A stretch of DNA of 64,000 nucleotides from Chloroflexota bacterium (GCA_013388745.1 JACAER010000020.1:1-64000); one strand, 5' to 3'; counted from the first letter of the stretch, positions 50,563-59,438 are shown. Translations and numbers: made by a program. Notes: generated by a model not told the origin, from the letters alone.

Positions 50563-51420
50563 ATGAATACATCATCCCACGACGAAAACGAGCAGCGCTT
50601 ACGGGCGATGCTGATCGAAGACACCGGTTCGGAGGCGCAGGCCGAGACGCTGCTGGCGACGGTGAAGCGGCTGCGGGCGTGGCGCCCGCCAGAAAGCGCG
50701 CCGAGCGCGGCACTGCTGGCGCGGCTGGCGGCAGAATTACCGCGCCGGTTGTCGCGGCGCGAGCGATTGTCGCTGTGGCTGGGGAGTGTGCCGGCGCTGC
50801 TGCTGCTGCGCAGCCAAGTGCGGATTGTGCGCGGGGGGCTGCTGCTGGCGTCGGCGTTTTCGCTGGCGCTGGGGGTGCCGGTGACGCTGCTGCTGACACT
50901 GCCCGGAAACACGACGCCGCTGGTGCTGCTGGCGCCGCTGGTAGCCGCGTTGGGCATCGCTTTCATTTACGGCGAAGAAAGCGACCCGCCGATGGAAGTG
51001 CTGCTGACGCTGCCGCTGACGCCGCGTCTGGTGCTGCTGGCGCGCATGGCGCTGGTGTTCGGCGCGGATTTGCTGCTGGCGGCGGCGGCCAGTCTGGCGC
51101 TGGCGCTGCTGAGCGCGCAGTGGTCGTTCGGCGCGCTGCTGACGCTGTGGCTGGCGCCGATGACGTTTTTGTCGGCGCTGGCGCTGTTCACGAGCACGCT
51201 GTCCCGCGATGCGCTAAGCGGCGTGGCGCTGAGTCTATTTGTGTGGTTCGCGCTGTGCGCCGGGCATTTGCTGGCGGCGGCGGACACGCCAACCTGGCTG
51301 CCGGACGTGTTCGGCGGCGCGTTCCAGCCGCAGTTGTTCGGGCTGGCGCTGGCGCTGGTGAGCGGCGCGCTGTGGTTGGTGGGGCAGGAAAGTCACTGGT
51401 TAAAAAGGGAGCAGGGATAA
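50563..51420 (+). CDS. Membrane protein, permease-like, partner of the sigma factor
   Basis: 285 residues. The first 90 residues are cytosolic and charged (ENEQRLRAMLIEDTGSEAQA), where an anti-sigma segment could lie, although no zinc-finger motif is seen. Six hydrophobic segments follow (LLLASAFSLALGVPVTLLL, LVLLAPLVAALGIAFIYG, and others), with the short loop EESDPPMEVLLTLPLTPRLV, which looks like the core of ABC-2-type permeases. Its stop codon TAA overlaps the next ATG (TAATG). An ABC-2-like membrane component or a sigma-controlling membrane sensor are both possible. Confidence 0.65.
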   Translation: MNTSSHDENEQRLRAMLIEDTGSEAQAETLLATVKRLRAWRPPESAPSAALLARLAAELPRRLSRRERLSLWLGSVPALLLLRSQVRIVRGGLLLASAFSLALGVPVTLLLTLPGNTTPLVLLAPLVAALGIAFIYGEESDPPMEVLLTLPLTPRLVLLARMALVFGADLLLAAAASLALALLSAQWSFGALLTLWLAPMTFLSALALFTSTLSRDALSGVALSLFVWFALCAGHLLAAADTPTWLPDVFGGAFQPQLFGLALALVSGALWLVGQESHWLKREQG

Positions 51421-53597
51421 TGGTTATTGGAATTTTATCGTGGCGGCGGGCGAGACAGGTGTCGTCTCTGCGGCGTGTGACGCTTCTTGTTGTGGGGCTG
51501 TTGTGTCTGCTGCTGGTCAGCGCGGCGCAGGCGCAGCCCGAATGTCCGGCACAGATAAGCTGGTATCGCGTCGAATGCGGGCGGTTGGCCGTGCCGGAAG
51601 ATTATGCGCGCGCCGATTCGCCGCTGATCGAGATGGCCTATGTGCGCGTTCACAGCGCGAGCGCGAATCCCCTGCCGGAGCCGGTGTTGTTTATCAACGG
51701 TGGGCCGGGCGGGGCGACGCTCGCGCTGCTGCCGCGTATTCTGGAAAACTACGCGGCGATTCTGGCGGAACGCGACATGATTTTTTTCGATCCGCGCGGC
51801 GTGGGTTTTTCGACGCCGGCGCTGGACTGCACGCCCGAAGCGGCAGCGCTGTACCCGCGCACGGTGGATATCATGTTCGGCGGTGATTTAGTGCCGGTAG
51901 CGCGTGCCTGCCGCGCGCGTTTGGCGGCGCAGGGCGTGGATGTGGCGCAGTATACGACGGCGGCGCTGGCGCAGGACATTGATCGTTTGCGGGCGGCGCT
52001 GGGTTACGACGACTGGCATGTGTACAGCTCGTCGTATGGCACGCAGGTGGCGCTGTTTCTGCTGCGCGATTTTCCGCAGGGCGTGCGCAGCGTGGTGCTC
52101 GATTCGACGATCCCGCCCGGCGTATACGATCAAGCGCCGCGGCTGCAAGGGGTGTTTGCGCTGTGCGCGGCGGATTTTGTGTGCCGCGCGGCCTATCCGC
52201 AGTTGCAGGCACAGTATGCCGAATTAATCGCGCGCCTGGAGGCCGCGCCGATGACGCTCAGCGGCGTGACGCTCAGCGGGCAGCAGTTGGATGGGCTGCT
52301 GAACAATGTGCTGGCGCCCAATATGTACGCGGCGGCGACGCTGCCCGCGCTGATCGGCGACCTGAGCGAGGGCGACGGCAGCCGGCTGGATGAATTGTTC
52401 GAAAACGTGTCTGCGCCGCTGGAGGCGGGCAGCAGCGCGCTTTCGGGCGCGGCGTTCACGACGTTGTGCCGCGAAACGGTGCCGTATATGAGCGGGTCTA
52501 ATGGGCTGCTGACGCCGGAAATCTGCGCGGCGTGGGACGCGGGGAGGCCGTTCGCGCGGGTGACGCAGCCTGTGCAGTCCGCTGTGCCGACGCTGCTGAT
52601 TGCCGGGACATATGATGTGCTGACGCCGCTGGCGAACGCGGAATACGCGGCGCAGGGGCTTTCGCGCGGACAGATTGTGCAGGTGCCCGCCGGCCACGCG
52701 ACAACGATTATGGGCGCGCCGTGCCTGACGCAGATGGCCGCTTCCTTCTATAACAACCCGGACGCGCTGGATACAGGCTGCGTGGGACGGATGCGCGCGC
52801 CGGCGTTTACGGTGCGCGCGCAGGCGGTGACGCCGCTGGTGGCGGGCGCTGTGGCGCTGTTAGGTGTGTTTTCGCTGGCGGCGGGGGCGCGGATTGTGCC
52901 AGCGCTGCTGGCGGGGCGTTGGCCGCTGGCGTGGCGCATGGCGTGGCGCGGCGTCGGTTGGCTGCCGCTGGCGCTGACGGCCATCGTGATGCTCGGCGCG
53001 TATGTGCTGCTGGCGGGGCAGGCCTTGAGCGCAGAGGGCGCGGGACTGCCGGGGTATACAGTGCGGGTGATCGAGGCGCTGCTGCCGCTGGCGGTGGGCG
53101 TGCTGGCGGCGCTGCTGTTCGCGCCGGAAGATGAACCGGCTTTCGAGATTCAGGCGGCCAGCCCGCGCCCGCTGTACTATCTGGTGCTGGAGCGCGCGGG
53201 GCTGCTGCTGGCGCTGTTGGGGGCGCTGGCGCTGGCGGGGCTGCTGCTGGCGCGTTTCGCGCTCAACGGCGACGATCTGCTGCTGGGGACGCTGCGCTGG
53301 CTGCCGCCGTCGTTGTTCCTGGCGGGGCTGGCGCTGGCGATCAGTGTGGAGACGCGGCGTTCGGCCTTCGCGCTGCTGGCGGTGCTGCTGCTGTGGATTG
53401 GCATGAGCGTCGGCTATCACGCGCTGCTCGAAAGCTATCCGTTCGCCTATCCCTTTTACCTGTTTTATGATCCGGCTCAGAATAATCCGGCGCTGGTGAC
53501 GCTCAACCGGCTGTTCCTGACGCTGGCGGGGATGGCGCTGCTGCTGTGGGCCTGCTTGCGCACAGGTAACGAAGAACGGCTGCTGAAGAAGGGGTAG
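51420..53597 (+). CDS. Secreted alpha/beta hydrolase fused to a multi-helix membrane domain
   Basis: 725 residues, ATG at 51420 overlapping the previous stop. Signal segment VTLLVVGLLCLLLVSAAQAQ, then a hydrolase of the proline-iminopeptidase/tripeptidyl-peptidase type to about 465: LFINGGPGGATLALL, IFFDPRGVGFSTPALDC, nucleophile elbow WHVYSSSYGTQVALFLL, and late elements LLIAGTYDVLTPLANAEY (acid) and VPAGHATTIMGAPCL (His). From about 470 on there are eight or so hydrophobic segments (VTPLVAGAVALLGVFSLAAG, YYLVLERAGLLLALLGALAL, LFLTLAGMALLLWACL) with an ABC-2-permease look. A hydrolase ending in a permease-like half is odd. Confidence 0.8.
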   Translation: MVIGILSWRRARQVSSLRRVTLLVVGLLCLLLVSAAQAQPECPAQISWYRVECGRLAVPEDYARADSPLIEMAYVRVHSASANPLPEPVLFINGGPGGATLALLPRILENYAAILAERDMIFFDPRGVGFSTPALDCTPEAAALYPRTVDIMFGGDLVPVARACRARLAAQGVDVAQYTTAALAQDIDRLRAALGYDDWHVYSSSYGTQVALFLLRDFPQGVRSVVLDSTIPPGVYDQAPRLQGVFALCAADFVCRAAYPQLQAQYAELIARLEAAPMTLSGVTLSGQQLDGLLNNVLAPNMYAAATLPALIGDLSEGDGSRLDELFENVSAPLEAGSSALSGAAFTTLCRETVPYMSGSNGLLTPEICAAWDAGRPFARVTQPVQSAVPTLLIAGTYDVLTPLANAEYAAQGLSRGQIVQVPAGHATTIMGAPCLTQMAASFYNNPDALDTGCVGRMRAPAFTVRAQAVTPLVAGAVALLGVFSLAAGARIVPALLAGRWPLAWRMAWRGVGWLPLALTAIVMLGAYVLLAGQALSAEGAGLPGYTVRVIEALLPLAVGVLAALLFAPEDEPAFEIQAASPRPLYYLVLERAGLLLALLGALALAGLLLARFALNGDDLLLGTLRWLPPSLFLAGLALAISVETRRSAFALLAVLLLWIGMSVGYHALLESYPFAYPFYLFYDPAQNNPALVTLNRLFLTLAGMALLLWACLRTGNEERLLKKG

Positions 53598-53639
53598 CGC
53601 GTGGTCAGTTTTCGATGGTCATTGAAGGAGGGACATACG

Positions 53640-54323
53640 ATGTGGGCACAACTGTGGGGCATGATTCGCTATGAAATAGCGATGCACTGGCGGCGGCGCG
53701 GCCTGCTGACGATGCTGGCGGCGACGGTCAGCGGTTCGTTGGGCATAGTGCTGCTGCTGAGTTCAGACGCTTCACGGCGATTGGGCGCGGACGTGAATGT
53801 GCTGCTGCTGGTGAATATCGCAGGCAATTTGCTGGCAGCGGGGTTTCCTTTCATCACGACAGAAGGGATTCCGCTGGATCGCGTTTACCATATGGAGGAT
53901 ATTGTGCGCAGCGTGCCGCTGCCGCGCGCGGTTTATCTGCTGGGCAAAGTGTTCAGCGTGTCAATTTTCGTGCTGGCCGGCATGATTGTCAGCGCGCTGC
54001 TGCTGGCGCTGGCCGCCTATTGGGCATATGGCGCGTTTGATGTGACGATCTACGCGCGCATGTGGCTGTACGGGCTGCTGCCGATTGGGCTGCTGAGCGC
54101 GGCGTTGGGTGCGCTTTCGGGCGCGGCGTGTGCCACGCGGCGGGCGGCGCTGCTGGCCGGCGTTGTGGTGATGGCCTATGTGCTGCTGCTGTATCAGATT
54201 ACCTATGTCGTGCCCGCCGTTGGGCAGCAGCCGATCACTACGCTGCAAGCCAGCGCGGCGCATTTGCTGGTTGGGCTGGCGCTGGCGTGGGGCTGGCTGC
54301 AATGGCGGGAAGCGCGCGTCTAG
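53640..54323 (+). CDS. ABC-2-type permease-like membrane protein
   Basis: 227 residues; ATG at 53640 after GGAGGG. It begins with a cytosolic helix (MIRYEIAMHWRRRGLLTMLA) and six hydrophobic segments follow. The motif GFPFITTEGIPLDRVYHMED, then IVRSVPLPRAVYLLGKVFSV, is the interface typical of ABC-2 exporters. It follows the hydrolase-membrane fusion by 42 bp and closes the sigma-led run. No ABC ATPase gene lies next to it, so either it is encoded elsewhere or these membrane parts work without one. Confidence 0.75.
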   Translation: MWAQLWGMIRYEIAMHWRRRGLLTMLAATVSGSLGIVLLLSSDASRRLGADVNVLLLVNIAGNLLAAGFPFITTEGIPLDRVYHMEDIVRSVPLPRAVYLLGKVFSVSIFVLAGMIVSALLLALAAYWAYGAFDVTIYARMWLYGLLPIGLLSAALGALSGAACATRRAALLAGVVVMAYVLLLYQITYVVPAVGQQPITTLQASAAHLLVGLALAWGWLQWREARV

Positions 54324-54350
54324 AGGCAGGGGAGGGGGGCCGCGCGCCGG

Positions 54351-54420
54351 CCTCACCCCCTGACCCCCTCTCCATGCGGGACTGGCGCGTACCCACAGCC
54401 GCGCTGCATAGAGAGGGGGA
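54351..54420 (+). repeat. Short palindromic repeat, copy 4
   Basis: CCTCACCCCCTGA end; CCCCCTCTCCATGC (54364-54377) pairs with GCATAGAGAGGGGG (54406-54419) with one mismatch. Confidence 0.8.
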
Positions 54421-54826
54421 GAGGCCGCCACCGCGCGTCAAAGCTTGAGAAGTTGCGTTGATGACAATTTTCACAAGCGAACACTAAAAATAAAGAGTTG
54501 AGGGCAAAAGGCGCAGCACAAGGCTGATGCCGCAACTATTTTTACGCGCCCTTCGGAATTTTTTCATAATCTTAACCCTCGTTGAAGCGTTTCCACGACT
54601 CTTAAAGTCCACTCGCCAGTGTTTGTCTTCTGTAATTTTGAGGCTAAATCGACCCCTGATATGAGAATAAAGTACTACCATTGAGACAAGGCGCTTATAG
54701 TACTTTCTTCTCAATTTTCTCTTTACGTATTTCATTTTTTATTTTTTGCGACTATATTGTGTTGAGACTGAATGAAGAATATGCATCGTAACAATGTTGG
54801 CTCAATGTAGGAAAGGGGTTATAACC
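54421..54826. other. AT-rich intergenic stretch
   Basis: A roughly 300-bp stretch (54470-54780) of clearly lower GC than its neighbours, with A/T runs such as tttattttttgcgac. It precedes the secreted cohesin-like gene. The only frame of some length (54484-54735, minus) gives a very basic, low-complexity product without a start signal. It may hold a strong promoter or be foreign DNA. Confidence 0.5.
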
Positions 54827-56632
54827 ATGAACCCGAAGCAGATCATCAATAAGCGCGCCACCATCTCCGTCTCGTTCGTCGTCCTTGTGGCGCTGATGGG
54901 GCTGCTGCTGGCGCAAATCAATCTGGCGCAGGCGATCCAGATCAATGGGCAAACGTTGTATCCCAACAGCGTCATGTACCAGCGTGTACCCGCTAACGCC
55001 ACCTATACCCGCGAAACGCGCATCGGCACCATCCGCCCCGGCTACGAAGAATGGGGCAGCCCGGTGTACCGCGTACCCGCGACAGAAAGTCACCCGCTGG
55101 TGACGATCACCAACACTTTCAGCGGGCGCGTAGAGCAGTGGCCCATCCCGCGTTACGCTATCCCCGCGCCAGAAGCCGACGCCCACATGGCGGTCATTCA
55201 CCTGGGCACGGGCATGGTGTACGAATTTTGGGAAGGACGCTGGACGAGCAACACGACCATGACCGCTGGCGGTATGGTGGCCTTCCCCATGAACGCCAAC
55301 GGCATCAGCGATCCGCCTTTCCGCCGGGTGACGGCGGCGGGCTTCGCCAATACCAACGCTATGGTAATGCGCGAGGACTTCATTAATCCTGCCACGGGCC
55401 AGCTTGACCAGAATATGCAAATCAACCATGCTATTGGTCTGTACCTGCCGGTGTTCCTGATTAACGATCAGTACGTGGCGCCAGCGGTGGGCGCAGAAAC
55501 CGCCGGTTACAACACCAACAACGGGGTGCCGATGGGCGCGCGCTTCGCTCTGGCGCGTGATCTGAACGTCGATGCGCTGAACGTGCATCCGTTCACCCGC
55601 GAACTGCTGCGCGCGATGCGCGACTACGGCATGTACGTGGTTGATGGCAATGGCACGGCCTATTATGGCAGCCTGGCGCGCGGTTCGCTGGAAGTCGAAC
55701 CGGGTCTGGTGCAGTCGCTCTACGGCGTGTCGCACAACACACTGCTGCAAACCATCGAAACGCAGGTGGCGTCGGTGCTGTCGCAGTACGGTATCTTCCG
55801 CATCACGGGCGGCACCGCGGCGACCAACACGCCTGTGCCGCCAACCAGCACGCCGCGCCCGACCAATGTAGGCGGCGGCACTGGCGCGACCAACACGCCT
55901 GTCCCGACGGCAACATTCACGGCTACGCTGCGTCCGACGAACACGCCCGTGCCGCCGACCAGCACGCCGCGCCCGACCAATACGCCCGTGCCGCCGACCA
56001 GCACGCCGCGCCCAACCAATACGCCTGTGCCGCCAACGGCCACGTTGACCAGCACGCCGCGTCCCACCAGCGTAGGCGGGGGCGCCGGCGCGACCAACAC
56101 ACCGCTGCCGACGAATACGCCTGTGCCGCCGACCAGCACGCCGCTGCCGACCAACACGCCTGTGCCGCCAACGGCCACGCCAGTCGTCACGGCGACCCCA
56201 AACCCGACAGTGCTGGGCGCGCGGATCGTCGTCTCGCAGAGCACCATCCGTGTGGGCAACACCTTCAGCGCCAATATCGTGCTCGATAACCCGGCGCTGG
56301 CGCCCGGCGGCGGTGTCGATGCCGCGCAGGTCGAATGCTGGCTGACGCCCGAAGGCCGCGTGGTGGGGAGCAACGTGAGCGCCGGCCCGATCTTTGGCCC
56401 GAACCCGATCATCGTCAACCGCAACTTCCCCTATAACGATTGGATGATGTTCGCCATCAGCCAGTCGGGCAGCAATCCGCCGGTCACGGTGGGCGGCACA
56501 ATCGTCACGCTGACGCTGCGCGCCGACACGCGCGGCCAGGCCACCATCAACTGCGAAGTCAGCATCGTCGATGCCAACGGCACGCAGCAGCTTCTACCCA
56601 TCACGCCTTACACCTTCCGGGTGCGGCGTTAA
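54827..56632 (+). CDS. Secreted protein with Thr-Pro repeats and a cohesin-like C-terminal domain
   Basis: 601 residues; ATG at 54827 after GGAAAGGGG. A signal segment (ISVSFVVLVALMGLLLAQIN) ends near AQA. Residues about 40-330 form an unknown folded domain (QTLYPNSVMYQRVPANATYT, LGTGMVYEFWEGRWTSNT). From about 340 to 465 runs a low-complexity linker of TNTPVPPTSTPRPTN units. The final 140 residues look like a cohesin: GARIVVSQSTIRVGNTFSAN, IVLDNPALAPGG, and a closing strand run (TVGGTIVTLTLRADTRGQAT). Cohesins bind dockerins; the next gene encodes one. Confidence 0.75.
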   Translation: MNPKQIINKRATISVSFVVLVALMGLLLAQINLAQAIQINGQTLYPNSVMYQRVPANATYTRETRIGTIRPGYEEWGSPVYRVPATESHPLVTITNTFSGRVEQWPIPRYAIPAPEADAHMAVIHLGTGMVYEFWEGRWTSNTTMTAGGMVAFPMNANGISDPPFRRVTAAGFANTNAMVMREDFINPATGQLDQNMQINHAIGLYLPVFLINDQYVAPAVGAETAGYNTNNGVPMGARFALARDLNVDALNVHPFTRELLRAMRDYGMYVVDGNGTAYYGSLARGSLEVEPGLVQSLYGVSHNTLLQTIETQVASVLSQYGIFRITGGTAATNTPVPPTSTPRPTNVGGGTGATNTPVPTATFTATLRPTNTPVPPTSTPRPTNTPVPPTSTPRPTNTPVPPTATLTSTPRPTSVGGGAGATNTPLPTNTPVPPTSTPLPTNTPVPPTATPVVTATPNPTVLGARIVVSQSTIRVGNTFSANIVLDNPALAPGGGVDAAQVECWLTPEGRVVGSNVSAGPIFGPNPIIVNRNFPYNDWMMFAISQSGSNPPVTVGGTIVTLTLRADTRGQATINCEVSIVDANGTQQLLPITPYTFRVRR

Positions 56633-56712
56633 CCAGCAGCGAGCGAGCGGGGCGGGACACATTTCCGCCCCCCCCAAAACGCACGCCATGAGTATCGAAA
56701 CGGAGAATGAAC

Positions 56713-58077
56713 ATGAACGCCTTACGTAAAACCCTGATCGTGATCGTGCTGGTGGGCAGCGCGCTGCTGCTGGCGCACAGTGCTTTTGCCAAAAGCATCT
56801 ACCATGTGGACAAGAGCATCTATCGCGTAGAAAAAAGCATCTACGCAGCGGCGCACAAGAGCATTTATGCGCCCGTCGTCGAACAGGAAACGACGCCCGA
56901 ACCGCCCGCCAGCGAACCCGCCCCGCTCGCGACAGAAGCGCCAGCGGTGGTCACGGAAGTGCCGGTGGGGGTCGAACCCGCGCCGGTGGCAACCGAAGCG
57001 CCGGTGGTGGTCGAACCCGCCCCTGTCGTCGTTGTGCCGACAACGCTGGATGTCTCCGGCGTGCGCGTGTACTTCGTCCCCAGCACGGTGAATCCGACGG
57101 TGGGCGCGCCCTTCACGCTGAGCCTGACCGTCAATAACCCGGCGCTGGTCGGCCTGAACAGCCTGAGTCTGCAATGCACGCTTGACCGCGTGCTGTTCAT
57201 GATCGACACGCCGCTGCCGCCGCCCGTGCAGCCCGTCGAAGGCCAGATTCCGGTGACACCGCCGCCCGGCGCCTTCGGGGTCTACCCCGTCGTCAGCCCC
57301 TTCGCGCTGGACAGCACCTACGGTACGGTGACCATGACGGTGGCTTCCAACTGGGGCTACGCGGCGACGAATTCCGGCATCATTCACGATGTGCTGCTGC
57401 TCGCCACTGCCGAAGGCACCTTCACTCTGAACTGCACGGCCACCGTGATCGACGCCAACGGCCAGAGCCAGGTTGTCGCCTTCTTCCCGCTGAGCATGAG
57501 CGTGCTGCCGCAGCCGGTGGTAACGGAAGCCACGCCGGTGGTAACGGAAGCCACGCTGGTGGTAACGGAAGCCGCGCCGGTGGTAACGGAAGCCGCGCCG
57601 GTGGTAACGGAAGCCGCGCCGGTCGTCGAAGCGCCGCAGGTGGGCACGATCACGGGTGTGGTGCTGCTGCCCGCGGGCCGGCACAACGAAACGACGATTA
57701 CGCTCAGCAGCGAAGCGGGTATCGTGGCGACGGTCAACGCCAACGCCGACGGCAGCTTCACGCTGGCGAACATCGCCGCCGGTATCTACACGATTACTGC
57801 CGATGCGCGCGGCCACCTGCCGGCGCAGGCCACCATTGGCCTCATGCCCGACCAAACGCTGGTGATGAATACCGTAACACTGGCGGCGGGCGACCTGAAT
57901 AACGACAACATCGCGGTGGACATGAACGACGCCGCGCTGCTGGACAGCACCTATGATATGAACGCCGCGAGCCTGCCGCCGGAACTCGACCTGAACCACG
58001 ACGGCAGCATCAATCTGGGCGATCTGCGGATGCTGGCGGCCAACATCGGCCAGTACGGGCCGACGCTCTGGCAATAA
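56713..58077 (+). CDS. Secreted protein with cohesin-like domain and C-terminal dockerin
   Basis: 454 residues from the ATG at 56713 (GGAGA 6 nt upstream; 56707 is the other candidate). Signal segment TLIVIVLVGSALLLAHSAFA. Then four KSIY units (KSIYHVD, KSIYRVE, KSIYAAAH, KSIYAPV) and a Pro/Glu/Val-rich linker. Residues about 115-255 form a cohesin-like domain (VRVYFVPSTVNPTVGAPFTL), a 21-bp DNA repeat makes the VVTEAAP linker, and a carboxypeptidase-regulatory-like beta domain follows (GTITGVVLLPAGRHNETTI). The end is a type-I dockerin with two Ca-binding loops, GDLNNDNIAVDMNDAAL and LDLNHDGSINLGDLRML. Confidence 0.82.
   Translation: MNALRKTLIVIVLVGSALLLAHSAFAKSIYHVDKSIYRVEKSIYAAAHKSIYAPVVEQETTPEPPASEPAPLATEAPAVVTEVPVGVEPAPVATEAPVVVEPAPVVVVPTTLDVSGVRVYFVPSTVNPTVGAPFTLSLTVNNPALVGLNSLSLQCTLDRVLFMIDTPLPPPVQPVEGQIPVTPPPGAFGVYPVVSPFALDSTYGTVTMTVASNWGYAATNSGIIHDVLLLATAEGTFTLNCTATVIDANGQSQVVAFFPLSMSVLPQPVVTEATPVVTEATLVVTEAAPVVTEAAPVVTEAAPVVEAPQVGTITGVVLLPAGRHNETTITLSSEAGIVATVNANADGSFTLANIAAGIYTITADARGHLPAQATIGLMPDQTLVMNTVTLAAGDLNNDNIAVDMNDAALLDSTYDMNAASLPPELDLNHDGSINLGDLRMLAANIGQYGPTLWQ
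57517..57626 (+). repeat. 21-bp coding minisatellite
   Basis: gtggtaacggaagccgcgcc and variants repeated about five times in tandem, encoding VVTEA(T/A)(P/L) units. Near-identical bases suggest recent slippage; unit number may vary between strains. Confidence 0.85.
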
Positions 58078-58108
58078 CCCTCGCATTCTCCCCTTATTTC
58101 CCCAGCAG

Positions 58109-58153
58109 CGCCCTCCCTGTCATCAGACCGATCGGCAGGGAGGGCGTATTTTT
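58109..58153 (+). terminator. Intrinsic terminator after the dockerin gene
   Basis: An 11-bp perfect stem, CGCCCTCCCTG (58109-58119) with CAGGGAGGGCG (58136-58146), followed by tattttt. It also separates the facing GNAT gene. Confidence 0.9.
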
Positions 58154-58154
58154 G

Positions 58155-59087
58155 CTACCAGACTTTCTCCCAGACGTGGCTGATATGATAGTGCGTGAAG
58201 CCCAGCGATTCGTAGAGGCGGTTGGCCGGGATCATGTCGCCTGTGCCCACGTAGACCATGCTGGCATTGAGCGCTTGCAGGCGGCGCAGCCCTTCGACCA
58301 TCACGGCCTGCGCCAATCCTTTGCCGCGATGATCGGGGTGCGTGCCCACCGGCTCGAAAACGGCGGTGCGGTTCACATCTTCGAACGTCAGACCGGCGAA
58401 GGCCGCAAAACTGCCGTCGGCGGCTTCGGCCACCAGATGCAAATCGTAACGAAACGAAGGCGAGGTCTGAAAGCGGGCTTCATCGGCGGCGGTGGCGGCG
58501 CTGCGCGGGAAGACGGCGCGCACGGCAGCAGCATAACGTTCGGTATCGCTCCACACGCCGGGACGCAGCGCGCGCACGACATAGCCTGCGGTCGTCGGCG
58601 CGGCGGGCAGCGGCTGCGTTGGCAGCCGCCAGCGCAGATAGCCATACCACGGCGTCTGTGTATAACCCTGCTGCGCGAGAAGCTGCTGGCGCGGGCGATC
58701 ATAGTCGAACGCCTCGACTTGCAGCTTATGTTTTGCCGGCGCGCTGTCGTCGCTGGCCGCCAGATGCGCTTCGCCCCAGCGCAGCATTTCTTCTTCCAGA
58801 TGGCGATAATCGGGGTGAATTTGCAGCCATAGATTGCCGGGACGGCGCTCCGGGTGCGCCACGCCGACCAGTTGACCACGCTCGTTTTCCCACAGGCGCA
58901 CATAGGTTGTCCAGTGCTGCGCTTCGGACAGTTGCCCCCAGAACCACTGGCCTTCCCAGCGGCGGAGTTCCCAGTTGTGATAGGTATGATTCAGCGCATA
59001 GGTGCTGAGCAGGAATTGGCGCACGCGCATAAAATCATCGAGTCCGTGATAGGCGCGGGCGGTAACGGCAGGGGTAGCGGTAGTCAT
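58155..59087 (-). CDS. GNAT-family acetyltransferase (tandem GNAT)
   Basis: 310 residues from the ATG at 59087 (AGGAG upstream). Two GNAT halves are likely. The C-terminal half has the acetyl-CoA motif EPVGTHPDHRGKGLAQAVMV (R/Q-x-x-G-x-G/A type) and the closing ASMVYVGTGDMIPANRLYES followed by LGF. The N-terminal half (residues 10-150) is more degenerate (LWLQIHPDYRHLEEEMLRWG) and probably lost CoA binding, as in mycothiol-synthase-like double GNATs. It transfers acetyl groups to an unknown amine. Cytosolic. Confidence 0.85.
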   Translation of the reverse strand: MTTATPAVTARAYHGLDDFMRVRQFLLSTYALNHTYHNWELRRWEGQWFWGQLSEAQHWTTYVRLWENERGQLVGVAHPERRPGNLWLQIHPDYRHLEEEMLRWGEAHLAASDDSAPAKHKLQVEAFDYDRPRQQLLAQQGYTQTPWYGYLRWRLPTQPLPAAPTTAGYVVRALRPGVWSDTERYAAAVRAVFPRSAATAADEARFQTSPSFRYDLHLVAEAADGSFAAFAGLTFEDVNRTAVFEPVGTHPDHRGKGLAQAVMVEGLRRLQALNASMVYVGTGDMIPANRLYESLGFTHYHISHVWEKVW

Positions 59088-59438
59088 GGGGCACGCTCCT
59101 GAAAATATATTCTGTGAAAAACTACACAAACTATAATCCTGATAGGGCAGGGGAGATAGAGACGCCGCAGTCCATTAGGCGCCGGAGGCAGCACGCAGCG
59201 GGCGCATGATGATACAATCAAAGCAGAGTGAGGAGAGAGCAGCGCGAAACCGGTGCGTTCCGTCAAGAACCCGTTTTTTTGGCACAAATCGAAACTTTGA
59301 ATAAACTCTAAGCCAGTATCCGCATGTTTTGTAGCGACAAGGCAGGCCTTATCCGCTCGCAGCGGATGACGCAGACGCCGTCCCTACAAGCTGATCCTTT
59401 GAGTCAACTGGCCGCAGATGTTGTAGAAGGGATATGTG
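59088..59438. other. Intergenic region with nested palindrome
   Basis: 351 bp between the divergent GNAT and membrane-protein genes. It contains the nested palindrome at 59330-59388 and AT-rich patches; no gene is visible. Confidence 0.5.
59330..59388. repeat. Nested palindromic element
   Basis: Outer arms TGTAGCGAC (59330-59338) and GTCCCTACA (59380-59388), eight of nine pairing. Inner perfect hairpin ATCCGCT-cgc-AGCGGAT (59351-59367). It looks like a REP/MITE-type insertion, different from the CCTCACCCC family. Confidence 0.6.

Noticed and set aside
50679-51419. N-terminal extension of the hydrolase frame across the previous gene
   Set aside because: The 247-residue extension is Ala/Gly/Arg-rich and overlaps the 285-residue membrane gene. 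The ATG at 51420, followed by a signal segment, is the natural start.
54484-54735. 83-residue basic frame on the minus strand
   Set aside because: It lies in AT-rich DNA, has no ribosome site, and its Lys/Arg-rich product shows no recognisable motif.
55840-56190. Thr-Pro coding repeats as a DNA repeat element
   Set aside because: They are degenerate at the DNA level and keep frame, so they are a protein linker rather than a mobile repeat.
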